Below are positions 14,429 through 23,037 of a stretch of DNA of 52,077 nt, piece after piece. The notes beneath the pieces were generated by a model. That model ran no database searches and had not been told where the DNA came from. It worked only from the letters and a program-made list of their open reading frames with translations. The DNA lies in IMG/VR virus record IMGVR_UViG_3300013772_000008, positions 1 to 52,077 of that record, one strand, 5' to 3'. A program made the position numbers and the translations under genes. Source of the stretch: a virus. The number at the start of each line of letters is the position of its first letter. The stretch's first letter is position 1.

Positions 14429-15334
14429 ATGCGTCTTAAGTCTACATCCCCCCGTCTTTGCTCGATTCCCGATTGCAGGCGTGTGCATAAAGGCTACGGC
14501 CTCTGTTCCCCTCATCTGCAACGTCAAAAGTACGCCGATAGGACTGGCACTTACCGCCAATGCTCCATTGCCGGTTGTGCTCGGACGCATCTCGCGGTCG
14601 GGTATTGCAGAATCCACTACGGACGATGGAAGGCAACTGGCGATCCGCTGCTTACGCGGTTGGAGGCACGACCGCCCCGACTGTGCATAGTCACGGGATG
14701 TGGCAAGCCGCGTCCTGGCAGACTGTATTGCGATATGCACTACGACCGTGTACGGAAGTACGGGGATATCAACTGTGCCCGCGATCCGAAGCGCCCGCGA
14801 CGCGAACGAAGGAAGCCGATCACCGCTGCTGAGTTGCTTGCTAAGTATCCCGTCGAAAATGTCTACCGCCCGCCGGAGGTCGCGGACCGATTCTGGTCGC
14901 ACGTCCAGCGCGGCGGTCCGGATGAATGCTGGGAATGGCAGGGCTTTCGGAATCGTCTCGGCTACGGCAGCGCGTGGTTGGGCATCCCGCACCGCCCAAT
15001 CAATGCCCAACGGGCCGCGTGGATTCTGACGTACGGTGACATTCCCTCGCCGCGCGTGCACGTCTGCCACCACTGCGACAACCCGCCATGCTGTAATCCG
15101 GCGCACCTGTTTCTTGGTAGCCACGCAGAAAACGCCCGAGATATGGCGAGCAAGGGACGTATGCCCTACAGAGTCGCCCTGACGATTGAGCAGGCAGAGC
15201 AAGTGCGGGCACGCTACGCGGTGGGCGATATCACGCAACGTGAACTCGCCCTCCAATTCGGCGTTTGCCAGATGACGATCCACATGGCTGTGAGATGTAA
15301 AGGCTCGTATGCGCTGCGGACCCGGATAATGTAG
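14429..15334 (+). CDS. HNH homing-type endonuclease with zinc-finger array, cassette 2
   Basis: 301 residues from ATG 14429, which has GGAGG seven bases upstream; the earlier GTG at 14366 lies in the leader hairpin region and lacks a ribosome site. Three C-x4/5-C-x9-C-x2-H fingers (residues 11-29, 45-63, 86-104) precede an HNH_3 core: CWEWQGFRNRLGYG (168-180) and VCHHCDNPPCCNPAHLFLG (212-230). In place of the AHR of its relatives it has AQR (193-195). A C-terminal HTH (about 255-290, ITQRELALQFGVCQMTIHMA) should recognise DNA. It is convergent with the tape measure gene, whose stop lies six bases away. Family assignment is firm, homing is inferred. Confidence 0.87.
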   Translation: MRLKSTSPRLCSIPDCRRVHKGYGLCSPHLQRQKYADRTGTYRQCSIAGCARTHLAVGYCRIHYGRWKATGDPLLTRLEARPPRLCIVTGCGKPRPGRLYCDMHYDRVRKYGDINCARDPKRPRRERRKPITAAELLAKYPVENVYRPPEVADRFWSHVQRGGPDECWEWQGFRNRLGYGSAWLGIPHRPINAQRAAWILTYGDIPSPRVHVCHHCDNPPCCNPAHLFLGSHAENARDMASKGRMPYRVALTIEQAEQVRARYAVGDITQRELALQFGVCQMTIHMAVRCKGSYALRTRIM

Positions 15335-15339
15335 GTAGG

Positions 15340-18300
15340 TCATATTAAACCAACCTGAAGCCGTAGCTCCTGAGTCAAGCCCCGCACGGCAGCACGGGCC
15401 AGCGCCTCATCGGTGGTCAGTGGGCGATTCTGAAGCGCGATTATCGCGTCGATTATCTTCTTGTAGGCGTCCAGTTGCGCCTTCACGCCGTCGGCAGCCC
15501 TCTGTGCATCCGCCGCCTGCGCCTGAGAGCGCGCGATTTCAGCAGATTGCATCCGGCTCTTTTCGGTATCCCCGACGTACTGCCCCGTGGTAGGGTCGGT
15601 CCACTGAGCGGCGGCCGCAGCCACTTTCGTCTGCTGCTCGGTCTGTTGGGCCCAGAACCGTTGCCTTGCTGCTTCATCGGAGAAGCCGTAGCTCTCTGGG
15701 CCGCCGCCTGTGTCGGCCCCCATTCTCTCCTCAAGCGGGGTGTTGATGTACCACAGCTTCCCCGAGCTGTCTTCGACCGCCGTGTGACGACCGGAGCCGC
15801 CCACATATTTGAGCCCGCTGGGAGCAGCGGCCCCGCCACCGCCGGCGCCACCGGCTGCTGCAGCAACGGATTCGTGCGCCGCTATCTGCGTGGTCGCGCT
15901 CGCTTGTGCATTCTGCCCCATTTGGGCTTCTGCACGTTGATTCGCGTTCAACATGTCGTCCAAGGTCCGTAGATAGTCCTCAAGTATGCTTCGGTTGATA
16001 CCCGAGAGTGTGGGATCTGCAAGCTGTCTGTGGACCGCTGCAATAGCCGCACTCAATTGCGAGTCTGCCGCTATGTAGGCCGGTAGCTGCGCCGCGGCGG
16101 CTGCGTAGTTATCCCGCTGCTGCTGGGTAAGCGACATATTGTTAGCTTGTATTTGGAAGTCGGCGATTCTATTAGCACTGGAAATGCGTAGATGTTCCGT
16201 CGCGTCCCATCCAGCGTTGTATGCGGTGATATCGGTCTGCGTTGTTGCTGCGTCCGTTACTGCGAGCGCCGTGAGTCCCGTCGATCGGTTCTGTGCCGCT
16301 GTAAGCCGCGCCTGAGCCGCGGCTACACCAGATGCGGCGTCGGCGATATCGATAGCGCTGGCGTGCGCCAGGTTCGCGTCATCGAGAGCACCTTGCGCCG
16401 TGTTCAGGTCCCTCTGTGCTTCAAGTACGTCATGATTCGCGTTGAGCGCCGCCTGTTTGCTAAGGTTCGCCGTACTTACGTCGCTCGCGAGTGTCTGGGT
16501 GTTGACCTCTCTATGCGCGGCGACCACACCGATGCCAGCGATCCGCGCCGTGTCCGCGCCTTCTCTCACGAGCGCCTGCTGCCCGGACGCCTCGTGTTCC
16601 GCCTGGGTCGTCCTCAGTGCCGAGTCGCCCGTGAATGACGTTGTAGCGTCGTGCCAGGCAGCGACAGCCGCATTAGCTGCATGAGTCGTGCTGTTAACGA
16701 CCAACTGGTCTTGTCTAATCGTCTCAGCGCTGACGCCGTTCGGATCGTTCAGGTCAGCGAGCAACTTGGCTTCGGCGCCACTGGCGTCGCCGAGACGTGC
16801 CTGTGCGGTGTCGAAGGCGCTTTTAACGGTTTCGCTGTCCGCCGCCGTGTAGGCACCGGTCAGCGTTGTGATCTGACCCTGTATCGTGTTGAGCGCCGTC
16901 GTTGCGGATTCGCTAAGCGCCGCGATCTGATCGGGCGTGAGGGGTTTATCGCCTGCTACCGGCTTCTCCTGCGCGGGCAACACCGGAGGGCCGCCGCCGC
17001 TGCCGCCGGCAGCCGCGTCCCCCCCGCTGGCATCTGGGGCCCCGCCCTCGGTGGCACCGCGCCCCGGTGCAGTGCCTACCCCGGGGCCAGCGTTGCCGCT
17101 CAACGTAGTACCAGCGGCCCTCCACGCTGCACTGAAGTCACCACGCCTCACGCGGGTATCATCTACGCTCCCGTTTGGCCGCTCCATCGCGATTTCCATC
17201 GCGTGCGCGCCAGCCTCTCCGCCGCCAGCCGCTTGATATGCCCGAATACCCGCTTGTAGATCGCCACTAGCTGCGAAGGCATCGAGACTGCCGCTAGCGG
17301 TCGTAACGTTGAACCCCGCAGCCTCCGCTGTCGCCCTTGTGCCGCCTGAGAACTGGAACGGATTGCCGGATGTACCGCCAGGGTCTTCATAATTCGATAC
17401 GGTGAGTAGCGCTCGCGCCAGCGTACCGGGGTCAACGCCGAAACGAGCCGCATTAGCAGCTGCCCAGCCAGCAATGTCACCCGCATTACCGGATAGGCCA
17501 GCGGGCATAGAACCACTGCCAGCACTCGACGAGCCAGTGCCCCACACCGTCTCCGGGTCCACGATCACGCCGTTCCGCGTGGTCACAATGTGCGTATGCG
17601 GCCCCTCGCTAAGGCCGGAATTCGGGTCTCCCACGGCGCCGCCTGATAGTCCGACCGTTGCGCCCGCGGCAACTCGGTCACCCACGGTGAGCAGAGTAGA
17701 CGAGAGATGACCAAACGTTTCCTCCAGGCCGTTTCCGAGGTCGATAGTGATCGATAGTCCGAGCCCTGTTTGCCCCTGCCTGCCGATTGCCTTAACAACC
17801 CCGGCGCCCGCCGCGCCCAGCGTCGTACCGACCGGAATAGCGAAGTCTTCTCCTTGATGGAAATGCTGGCCGTTGATCATCGGCTCCAGCGCTTCGTCGG
17901 TGGGCCCGTACGGTTGCGAGATACTACCGGATGTCGTGGGGCGCATAAGGCCGCCGGGCCCAACACCCGGAAACGACATCCCGCCGCTGCCGGAGCCTGA
18001 CCCGAGGATGTTAGGTATCGACCCGACTTTAGCGATCGCTCCCCCGATGGCGGCCGTTACCAAATCCCACGCCCGCGCGATGGGATCGATCACCAGCTTC
18101 TGGCGAACTGCCGACGCCTCGGTGTCGGTCGCCAGCGTGCCGACCGACTTCCCTGCCGTGCCGGTCGCCGTTGTCTGGTCTTTGTACGAGCCCTCAACCT
18201 TGCCACTAGAGAGACCGAGCAACCGCGCCCGCTCGGTCTCGGTGAGTCCCGTCTTGCCTTCTTGGGTAGCAGTATCTGCGCTGGCCTGGGTCTTATCTTG

Positions 18301-20103
18301 TTCGACTTTTATGTTGTCCTTAAGCGCCTGCTGGTGCGGTTTGAGGGCAAAGTCGATAGTCTTCTGGGCGTTTGCAAACGCGGCCCCCGATGGGTCGTAC
18401 TCGATCTGGCGATCAAGTTCGGCTTGATCGGCTGCTGTCTTCGAGGCGGCGGCGCCTGAGAGTTTGTCCTGATCGACGATGTTCTGCAGGTGAGCGATGT
18501 GCTGTTGCGAAGCATTGCCGTTCGACAGTTTGGCGTTGAACGTATCGATTTGCAGTTCTGTGGCGTGAAGCTGACGGGTAAGCTCGTTTTCCTCCGGCGA
18601 GGGGATTTTGAGCATCCCGACAATCTGCTCGTGGGCCTTGGCTATCTCCGGGAGAAGGCCCGAGTCCAGCTCCTGGGTGATGGTGTCGATCATCGATTGG
18701 ACGTTGCCGCTGGACGAGGCGGTATTCCACGCATCGTCAAGCTTCTTAACGTTATCGGCGGCTACTCGATAAGCCTCGGAATTTTCGGTGGTCGTCTCCT
18801 TAGCGTGCTTCAGGCTGTAATCGAACTGCGGAAAGACATCAAGCAGGCTCTGGACTTTCGTGTCGAAGCCTTCCACCTCGACCGCAGACGCCTTTGCCTG
18901 ATTGCCCATCAGCCCGAAGGTAGCACCCAGTTGGTCAACAAGCGGCCCAGCGACTGCGGCTGTCTTGCCCACCGTATCGATGTTCGTGGCAGCGAAGGCG
19001 AGCGGACCGGTGGCATTGGTAACGGCACTAGCAGCGCCGTCGGTATTATCCTTCACTTTGCCTAACTGATCCGCTGCGCCGGACCAGTCCAACTTGGCGG
19101 CGTCCCAAGCCCCCGCCGATAGGTGCAAGGCATCGGTTAGGAGGTGAAACTTATCATTCGCATCCTGCGCCTTTGTAATCGTCTCCTGGATCGGCGCGGG
19201 GAGCAAATGAAAGATGCCCAGCAAGTCCCTGACGTGCTGCTCGGCGCTGAGCACTTCCCTCGACAATCCGGTGATCGCGTTGATGACCGGCCCGCCGACC
19301 ACGACCTCAAAGCCCTGCATGGCGAGCGTTAGATCTGCCATCGACTTGTGGTAAGCCAGAACGCTTTTTTCGGTTACTCCGATGCTGGCTCCGGACGCGT
19401 CGATTGCCGCCTTAGCCTCATTCGTGGCGGCGCTGCCCTGATTCAAAATCGGGATTAGGTTTGCTCCGGACCGTCCAAAGAGGTCCATCGCGATCTGCGT
19501 TTTATTCAGAGAATCGCTAGCGTTCCGAAAAGCGTCAGCTACCGCAGCAAGCTGCTGGTCGGGGTTGAGCTTCAGAAACGTCCCGAGGTCGATTCCAAGC
19601 TTTTCAAGATCGAGCGCCATCTTGCCTGTAGGAGCCGAACCTCTGTCGATCTGATCAGCTAGCGTGCCTACGTTGCGCTCGAAGATTTGAAGCGCACGCC
19701 CAGAAGCGTCGGCGCTCTGCCCGATCGTCTCAAACTGGTAGCCAAGCGCTTGGACGGTTGGGATGCTTAGGCCGGTCTGCTCCGCCGTCTCGCGTACTCG
19801 ATCGGCAAGCCCGATAAGCGCATTCGCCGCACCAGCAGCCAAGGCGACCAGTGCCACACCTAGTAACGCCGCTCCTGCCTCAGCGGTTTCAGCGCCGCGG
19901 GCAAAGTCGAGTAACTCGGCCCTAGCTTGGCTGAAGCCCCCGGCAAGGTGTCCGGTCGCGAAATCGAGCCCCGCAACGATGCCGGTTAGATTGGTAGCTT
20001 CGACCGCTACGCTACGAGCTGCCTGGGCGTGCTCGGACGCCGCAGTGGCTGCCCCGCGGTGACTCTCAGCCCCGCGCCCGGCCGCGCCGGAAAGCGCATC
20101 CAC
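15340..20103 (-). CDS. Tape measure protein with M23 peptidase domain
   Basis: 1587 residues as annotated from GTG 20103. The N-terminal half is helical with a hydrophobic stretch near 75-98 (AGAALLGVALVALAAGAANA), typical of tape measure proteins that set tail length. Residues 735-860 are an M23 (lysostaphin-type) domain: HFHQGEDFAIP, FGHLSS and HTHI provide the zinc ligands His, Asp and His-x-His. A second globular part (870-1000, PNPFQFSGGTRATAEAAGF-like) may be a transglycosylase-like segment. The rest is helix-rich Ala/Gln sequence. The coding signal continues upstream of 20103 to about 20246 without a usable in-frame start (see findings), so the true N-terminus is uncertain. The 3' end abuts HNH cassette 2. 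Confidence 0.9.
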   Translation of the reverse strand: MDALSGAAGRGAESHRGAATAASEHAQAARSVAVEATNLTGIVAGLDFATGHLAGGFSQARAELLDFARGAETAEAGAALLGVALVALAAGAANALIGLADRVRETAEQTGLSIPTVQALGYQFETIGQSADASGRALQIFERNVGTLADQIDRGSAPTGKMALDLEKLGIDLGTFLKLNPDQQLAAVADAFRNASDSLNKTQIAMDLFGRSGANLIPILNQGSAATNEAKAAIDASGASIGVTEKSVLAYHKSMADLTLAMQGFEVVVGGPVINAITGLSREVLSAEQHVRDLLGIFHLLPAPIQETITKAQDANDKFHLLTDALHLSAGAWDAAKLDWSGAADQLGKVKDNTDGAASAVTNATGPLAFAATNIDTVGKTAAVAGPLVDQLGATFGLMGNQAKASAVEVEGFDTKVQSLLDVFPQFDYSLKHAKETTTENSEAYRVAADNVKKLDDAWNTASSSGNVQSMIDTITQELDSGLLPEIAKAHEQIVGMLKIPSPEENELTRQLHATELQIDTFNAKLSNGNASQQHIAHLQNIVDQDKLSGAAASKTAADQAELDRQIEYDPSGAAFANAQKTIDFALKPHQQALKDNIKVEQDKTQASADTATQEGKTGLTETERARLLGLSSGKVEGSYKDQTTATGTAGKSVGTLATDTEASAVRQKLVIDPIARAWDLVTAAIGGAIAKVGSIPNILGSGSGSGGMSFPGVGPGGLMRPTTSGSISQPYGPTDEALEPMINGQHFHQGEDFAIPVGTTLGAAGAGVVKAIGRQGQTGLGLSITIDLGNGLEETFGHLSSTLLTVGDRVAAGATVGLSGGAVGDPNSGLSEGPHTHIVTTRNGVIVDPETVWGTGSSSAGSGSMPAGLSGNAGDIAGWAAANAARFGVDPGTLARALLTVSNYEDPGGTSGNPFQFSGGTRATAEAAGFNVTTASGSLDAFAASGDLQAGIRAYQAAGGGEAGAHAMEIAMERPNGSVDDTRVRRGDFSAAWRAAGTTLSGNAGPGVGTAPGRGATEGGAPDASGGDAAAGGSGGGPPVLPAQEKPVAGDKPLTPDQIAALSESATTALNTIQGQITTLTGAYTAADSETVKSAFDTAQARLGDASGAEAKLLADLNDPNGVSAETIRQDQLVVNSTTHAANAAVAAWHDATTSFTGDSALRTTQAEHEASGQQALVREGADTARIAGIGVVAAHREVNTQTLASDVSTANLSKQAALNANHDVLEAQRDLNTAQGALDDANLAHASAIDIADAASGVAAAQARLTAAQNRSTGLTALAVTDAATTQTDITAYNAGWDATEHLRISSANRIADFQIQANNMSLTQQQRDNYAAAAAQLPAYIAADSQLSAAIAAVHRQLADPTLSGINRSILEDYLRTLDDMLNANQRAEAQMGQNAQASATTQIAAHESVAAAAGGAGGGGAAAPSGLKYVGGSGRHTAVEDSSGKLWYINTPLEERMGADTGGGPESYGFSDEAARQRFWAQQTEQQTKVAAAAAQWTDPTTGQYVGDTEKSRMQSAEIARSQAQAADAQRAADGVKAQLDAYKKIIDAIIALQNRPLTTDEALARAAVRGLTQELRLQVGLI

Positions 20104-20256
20104 TGCGCCGCTGGCGGGAGTTGCGGACGCCGGAATGGAATCGAGCGCTTCCCGATAGGCGGCGAGTTGGTCGCGCCCGGTGTCTGCTCCGGTGGTCTCT
20201 AAAGCTACTGCAAGCGTTGCTGCCTCGATGGCCGTGGCATTTAGCCTTTCGCTACA

Positions 20257-20268
20257 TCAGGCGTGATA
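20257..20268 (-). pseudogene. Possible 12-base remnant of the tail chaperone 3' end
   Basis: Leftward TAT-CAC-GCC-TGA (Tyr-His-Ala-stop) matches the chaperone end TAT-CAC-GGG-TGA at 20464-20475 in ten of twelve bases. It lies between the plus-strand membrane gene and the tape measure start, exactly where a displaced chaperone end would be expected. Too short to prove homology by itself. Confidence 0.35.
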
Positions 20269-20272
20269 CGAT
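20264..20272 (+). promoter_or_regulatory. Extended -10 promoter of cassette 3
   Basis: TGATACGAT (TG-n-TACGAT) 20 bases upstream of the ATG at 20293. Same class as the other cassette promoters. Confidence 0.45.
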
Positions 20273-20292
20273 CCACACGAAAGAGGTGCATC

Positions 20293-20454
20293 ATGTGGAT
20301 TGACTTCGATGTGAAGGTGCTCCAAGGAGCTGACTGGCTTACCGGCACGTTAGGGACGCGTGATCGGCTACTGGCGGGATTAGTTCTGCTCGTTGCGAGC
20401 TTGTTATTTGGTCTTTGCATGGAGTCCCTGCTCTTAACCGGCCGCCGCTCCTAG
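20293..20454 (+). CDS. Small single-span membrane protein, cassette 3
   Basis: 53 residues, ATG at 20293 with AAAGAGGTG upstream. Residues 1-30 are polar (MWIDFDVKVLQGADWLTGTL), residues 31-48 form a membrane helix (LLAGLVLLVASLLFGLCM), and the end is basic (LLLTGRRS). It is antisense within the tail operon, between the chaperone and tape measure genes, and its stop lies nine bases from the chaperone stop. The layout copies that of the HNH cassettes, but the product has no nuclease features. A lysogenic-conversion or exclusion peptide is a reasonable guess. Confidence 0.6.
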   Translation: MWIDFDVKVLQGADWLTGTLGTRDRLLAGLVLLVASLLFGLCMESLLLTGRRS

Positions 20455-20463
20455 GCCTCTCCA

Positions 20464-21077
20464 TCACCCGTGATATTTCCTGTTCATCGTGTCCGCCCAG
20501 TTCTGGTCCTTAATGCTCTCGTTCGTGGCGCCGTTCTCGGCCATCAGTGCCGCCTCATACCGGCTCTGCCAGTACGGCGACAGCTCCTGGTCGAACGCCT
20601 GAGCGGTCACGCCCGCTCGTTCGGCGACTTTAATCCGCCAGTACCAGCCGGCTAGTCGGCCCTCTCGACCTCCGGTGTGAAGCCATTTTTGGAGGGCTTC
20701 ACGCTCAAAAAATCCGGCGCTACGTCCTCCTGAATTGCGTTCAGCACCCGAACGAGAAACCGATCCGGTTCCTGCACCAGCCGCTTAGCGGTGATCGCGA
20801 TCGCCTTGCCACCATCCAGGTAATCCCACTCGGTCACCAACGCCACCAGGCTCTCCGCGTGAGCCAGCTTGTATTGCTGCGCCTTGGCTTCCATATCTGG
20901 CACGCCGCTGCCTTCAGCGGGCGGCGCCTCAATCTCGATGTACCGCTGGAGCCGGTGACGGGTGATCGCGTCCTGATCCATCGCCCGATAGCGGATGTTC
21001 AGCACGTCGTCCACGCCGGCGAACGTGATCGCTAATGGCCGGGTATAGTTGCGAATCGCGCTGACTTGCAGCGGCAT
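20464..21077 (-). CDS. Tail assembly chaperone, -1 frameshift (GT-like) form
   Basis: A second frame overlaps the end of the chaperone and is open to TGA 20464. After a -1 shift at the slippery heptamer (20706-20712) translation continues EREALQKWLHTGGREGRLAG and then a helical, Trp/Tyr-rich tail ending MNRKYHG. The downstream frame has no start of its own. This is the classical gpG/gpGT arrangement; the fused product would be about 204 residues. Shift efficiency cannot be judged from sequence. Confidence 0.8.
20652..21077 (-). CDS. Tail assembly chaperone, upstream (G-like) form
   Basis: 141 residues from ATG 21077 with GGAGG four bases upstream. Located between the tail tube gene and the tape measure gene, the fixed place of tail assembly chaperones in siphoviruses. 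The sequence is mostly helical with acidic and basic patches (RNYTRPLAITFAGVDDVLNI; DFLSVKPSKNGFTPEVERAD). It would bind tail tube and tape measure proteins during tail assembly and not remain in the virion. Ends at TAG 20652. Confidence 0.85.
   Translation of the reverse strand: MPLQVSAIRNYTRPLAITFAGVDDVLNIRYRAMDQDAITRHRLQRYIEIEAPPAEGSGVPDMEAKAQQYKLAHAESLVALVTEWDYLDGGKAIAITAKRLVQEPDRFLVRVLNAIQEDVAPDFLSVKPSKNGFTPEVERAD
20706..20712 (-). promoter_or_regulatory. Slippery heptamer T-TTT-TTG for -1 frameshift
   Basis: In the chaperone frame the codons are GAT-TTT-TTG, giving X-XXY-YYZ with X=Y=T. The -1 frame is open from here through the TAG of the zero frame to 20464. Runs of six T are otherwise rare in this GC-rich sequence. 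Confidence 0.75.
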
Positions 21078-21090
21078 AGAGCCTCCAAAC

Positions 21091-22392
21091 TTACGTTCCG
21101 AGAACGGTGCTGAGGTTCTCCACGCTGATCGTGAAACCGCCGCCATAGGTGGAGTCGTGCACGACCTCAAACGGCCAGGTGATCATTTTCATGCCCTGCG
21201 AGGCGGAGAAGTTCGGATCACCGCTGACCTTGACGCACAGGTCTTCGATGAACTTGAAGTTATGCGCTGACTCAATCAGCGCCCCGGTGGCCATCCCGCG
21301 CAGATACCAGGTTGAACCAGCGGTCATGTTCGTGAGCATTGCCATACCGGCGGCGTCCGCTTGGACCCCAAGAGAGCCAGTGACAGCCCCCGGCGCCGGT
21401 ACGGTCGTTGCGTATGAAGCATTCGCGGTATTAGCCGCAAACATCGGCGCGAAGCGGGTAGCAAAGGCCAGGCTCAGTTTCTCGGCCCGCAGTAGCTTGG
21501 TCGTGCCGAACGCGCCGCTCGTGGGGTCGATAAAGAAGTCCAACTGACTACCGAGCACCGGCACCAAGGGCACTTCGGTCCGTACGCCAGGGGTGGAACG
21601 CGTGATTGTGATCGCGCCGCCGGTCAGTCCCGTTGCTGTCCCGGTAACGAGGATGGGAGCGTTGGCATAGGCTCCGGTGAACGTGAACGTCAACGCCGCC
21701 GGCCAAGGGCCCGCGCCGGAGACGGTACAGTTACCCGTGCCGAGAGCCGTGTTAATCGCGGTTTGTACCGCCGCAGTGGTAAGGTTGTAGGCCATTGATG
21801 CGGTCGTGACCGCGGTGACGCCGTTGTTAAACGTTAGCGTCACCGTGCCGGCGCTGGCGGCGCCGAGGCCGATGCTGTTGATCTCGGCAACGGGTGTCAG
21901 CGTTGTCAGTGTGAAGGGGTCGCTGAACAGCTGCCCGATACCGGTGGCAGTGAATTTGCAGCCTGCGTTGCGATCCAGGTCGATGGTTAGGCCGGCGAAG
22001 CGACAACCCGAGGCGCGCTGGGCCCTGGCCGCTTGACCCTGCTCAATCGTGTAGGTCTTGGTGACCTCGACCGCGGTGCTGGAGGGTTTGACGGACCAGA
22101 CCTGCGAGACGAGCCCGCCGGCGGTTGGCGCCAGGAACTTAATCGCGCTAGCGAGGATGTAGGGCAGTTCGGTATAGGTGAGTCCACCGCTCGCCTTGAC
22201 GACGGTCCACTGTTTTATCGGGTCAACCAATACGGGCAAGTTGTAACCCATCCCGATTGTCCGGTTGAACGCCACCGTCGGGTCAACGTCAAAGCTCGAC
22301 GCCGATGCGCGGATGGTCGCCGGCCCGGCGGTGCCTTCGGTCGTTTCCACGAAAATCTGACTGATTTCGTAAAGTGCTGGCCGGTCGGCCAT
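21091..22392 (-). CDS. Major tail (tube) protein
   Basis: 433 residues from ATG 22392 with AAAGGGG eight bases upstream (a GTG at 22401 gives three more). The N-terminal part (ALYEISQIFVETTEGTAGPA) and the length fit the tail tube proteins of this type of siphovirus. Residues 185-280 hold an inserted beta domain (AGTVTLTFNNGVTAVTTASM...AVQTAI...TFTFTGAYANAP) that is related to one in the distal tail protein; such domains are usually displayed on the tail surface. Placement between tail terminator and chaperone genes agrees. Confidence 0.8.
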   Translation of the reverse strand: MADRPALYEISQIFVETTEGTAGPATIRASASSFDVDPTVAFNRTIGMGYNLPVLVDPIKQWTVVKASGGLTYTELPYILASAIKFLAPTAGGLVSQVWSVKPSSTAVEVTKTYTIEQGQAARAQRASGCRFAGLTIDLDRNAGCKFTATGIGQLFSDPFTLTTLTPVAEINSIGLGAASAGTVTLTFNNGVTAVTTASMAYNLTTAAVQTAINTALGTGNCTVSGAGPWPAALTFTFTGAYANAPILVTGTATGLTGGAITITRSTPGVRTEVPLVPVLGSQLDFFIDPTSGAFGTTKLLRAEKLSLAFATRFAPMFAANTANASYATTVPAPGAVTGSLGVQADAAGMAMLTNMTAGSTWYLRGMATGALIESAHNFKFIEDLCVKVSGDPNFSASQGMKMITWPFEVVHDSTYGGGFTISVENLSTVLGT

Positions 22393-22499
22393 TGGAGCCA
22401 CCCCTTTCGTATGCGACGAAAGCGGGCGCTCTGTGCGGCGGCTTCGTTTGCTGCTTGGCGAGGCTCACACGGGGCGAGCGTGGCCGGTGTCTGCGGTTG

Positions 22500-22607
22500 T
22501 TAGGTGCCGCCCTCCTTGGGCTCGGTACCGAACTTCTTGTCAAAATGGCGCACGATATAGACGAGGGTGCGCCGAATCACTAACCAGAGGGCGCGGTCGT
22601 CTTCCAT
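22500..22607 (-). CDS. Small basic protein, 35 residues
   Basis: ATG one base after the stop of the tail completion gene. The product (MEDDRALWLVIRRTLVYIV...) has an amphipathic helix and a Lys-rich end. The 100 bases between its stop and the tail tube gene contain only a possible hairpin CTTTCG/CGAAAG next to the tube gene's ribosome site. Function unknown. Confidence 0.45.
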   Translation of the reverse strand: MEDDRALWLVIRRTLVYIVRHFDKKFGTEPKEGGT

Positions 22608-22608
22608 C

Positions 22609-23037
22609 TCACGTTGTCTGCGCTACTATGTCGTACCGGAAACCGAGGTGCGTAAAGACGACTCCCGAGACTGGTGGATCGTCTCTCCTCACGGGGCTCC
22701 TGCCGCTACACGATTCAAGCGTGCCGCCGGTGATGGCCTGCGTCGGCGCTGCATGCAGTAACGCATCGATCCTATTGGCGATAGGCACCAATCCTGCATA
22801 GTTCTGCATCTTGTCGATGCCCACCACTTCGTAATCCAGTTGCTCCCACAGCTTGCTAGCGCCTACCACGAGCTTGAGCGTACCGGCCATAAAGCTGAAC
22901 ACCACAAACGGATAGGTCGCGCCTTCCGGCGCCAAGCGATTGAACACGCCACCCGGAGCCAGCGCCATCAAGGTCGTATCACCCGATAGCTTGCCGTACA
23001 TCCAGGCTTCCACCACCGGCGTCGCGATAGCCGTCAT
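22609..23037 (-). CDS. Tail terminator or completion protein
   Basis: 142 residues. The N-terminal segment MTAIATPVVEAWMYGKLSGD and PFVVFSFM near 43-50 follow the pattern of the small 'minor capsid / tail completion' proteins that cap the tail tube (vALxayLa...lg.....P.yP.vvf). It sits between the gp10-like gene and the tail tube gene as expected. ATG overlaps the stop of the gp10-like gene. Confidence 0.65.
   Translation of the reverse strand: MTAIATPVVEAWMYGKLSGDTTLMALAPGGVFNRLAPEGATYPFVVFSFMAGTLKLVVGASKLWEQLDYEVVGIDKMQNYAGLVPIANRIDALLHAAPTQAITGGTLESCSGRSPVRRDDPPVSGVVFTHLGFRYDIVAQTT

Noticed and set aside
14333-15343. A 336-codon leftward frame opposite HNH cassette 2
   Set aside because: Complement of the HNH gene; the HNH motifs on the plus strand are unmistakable.
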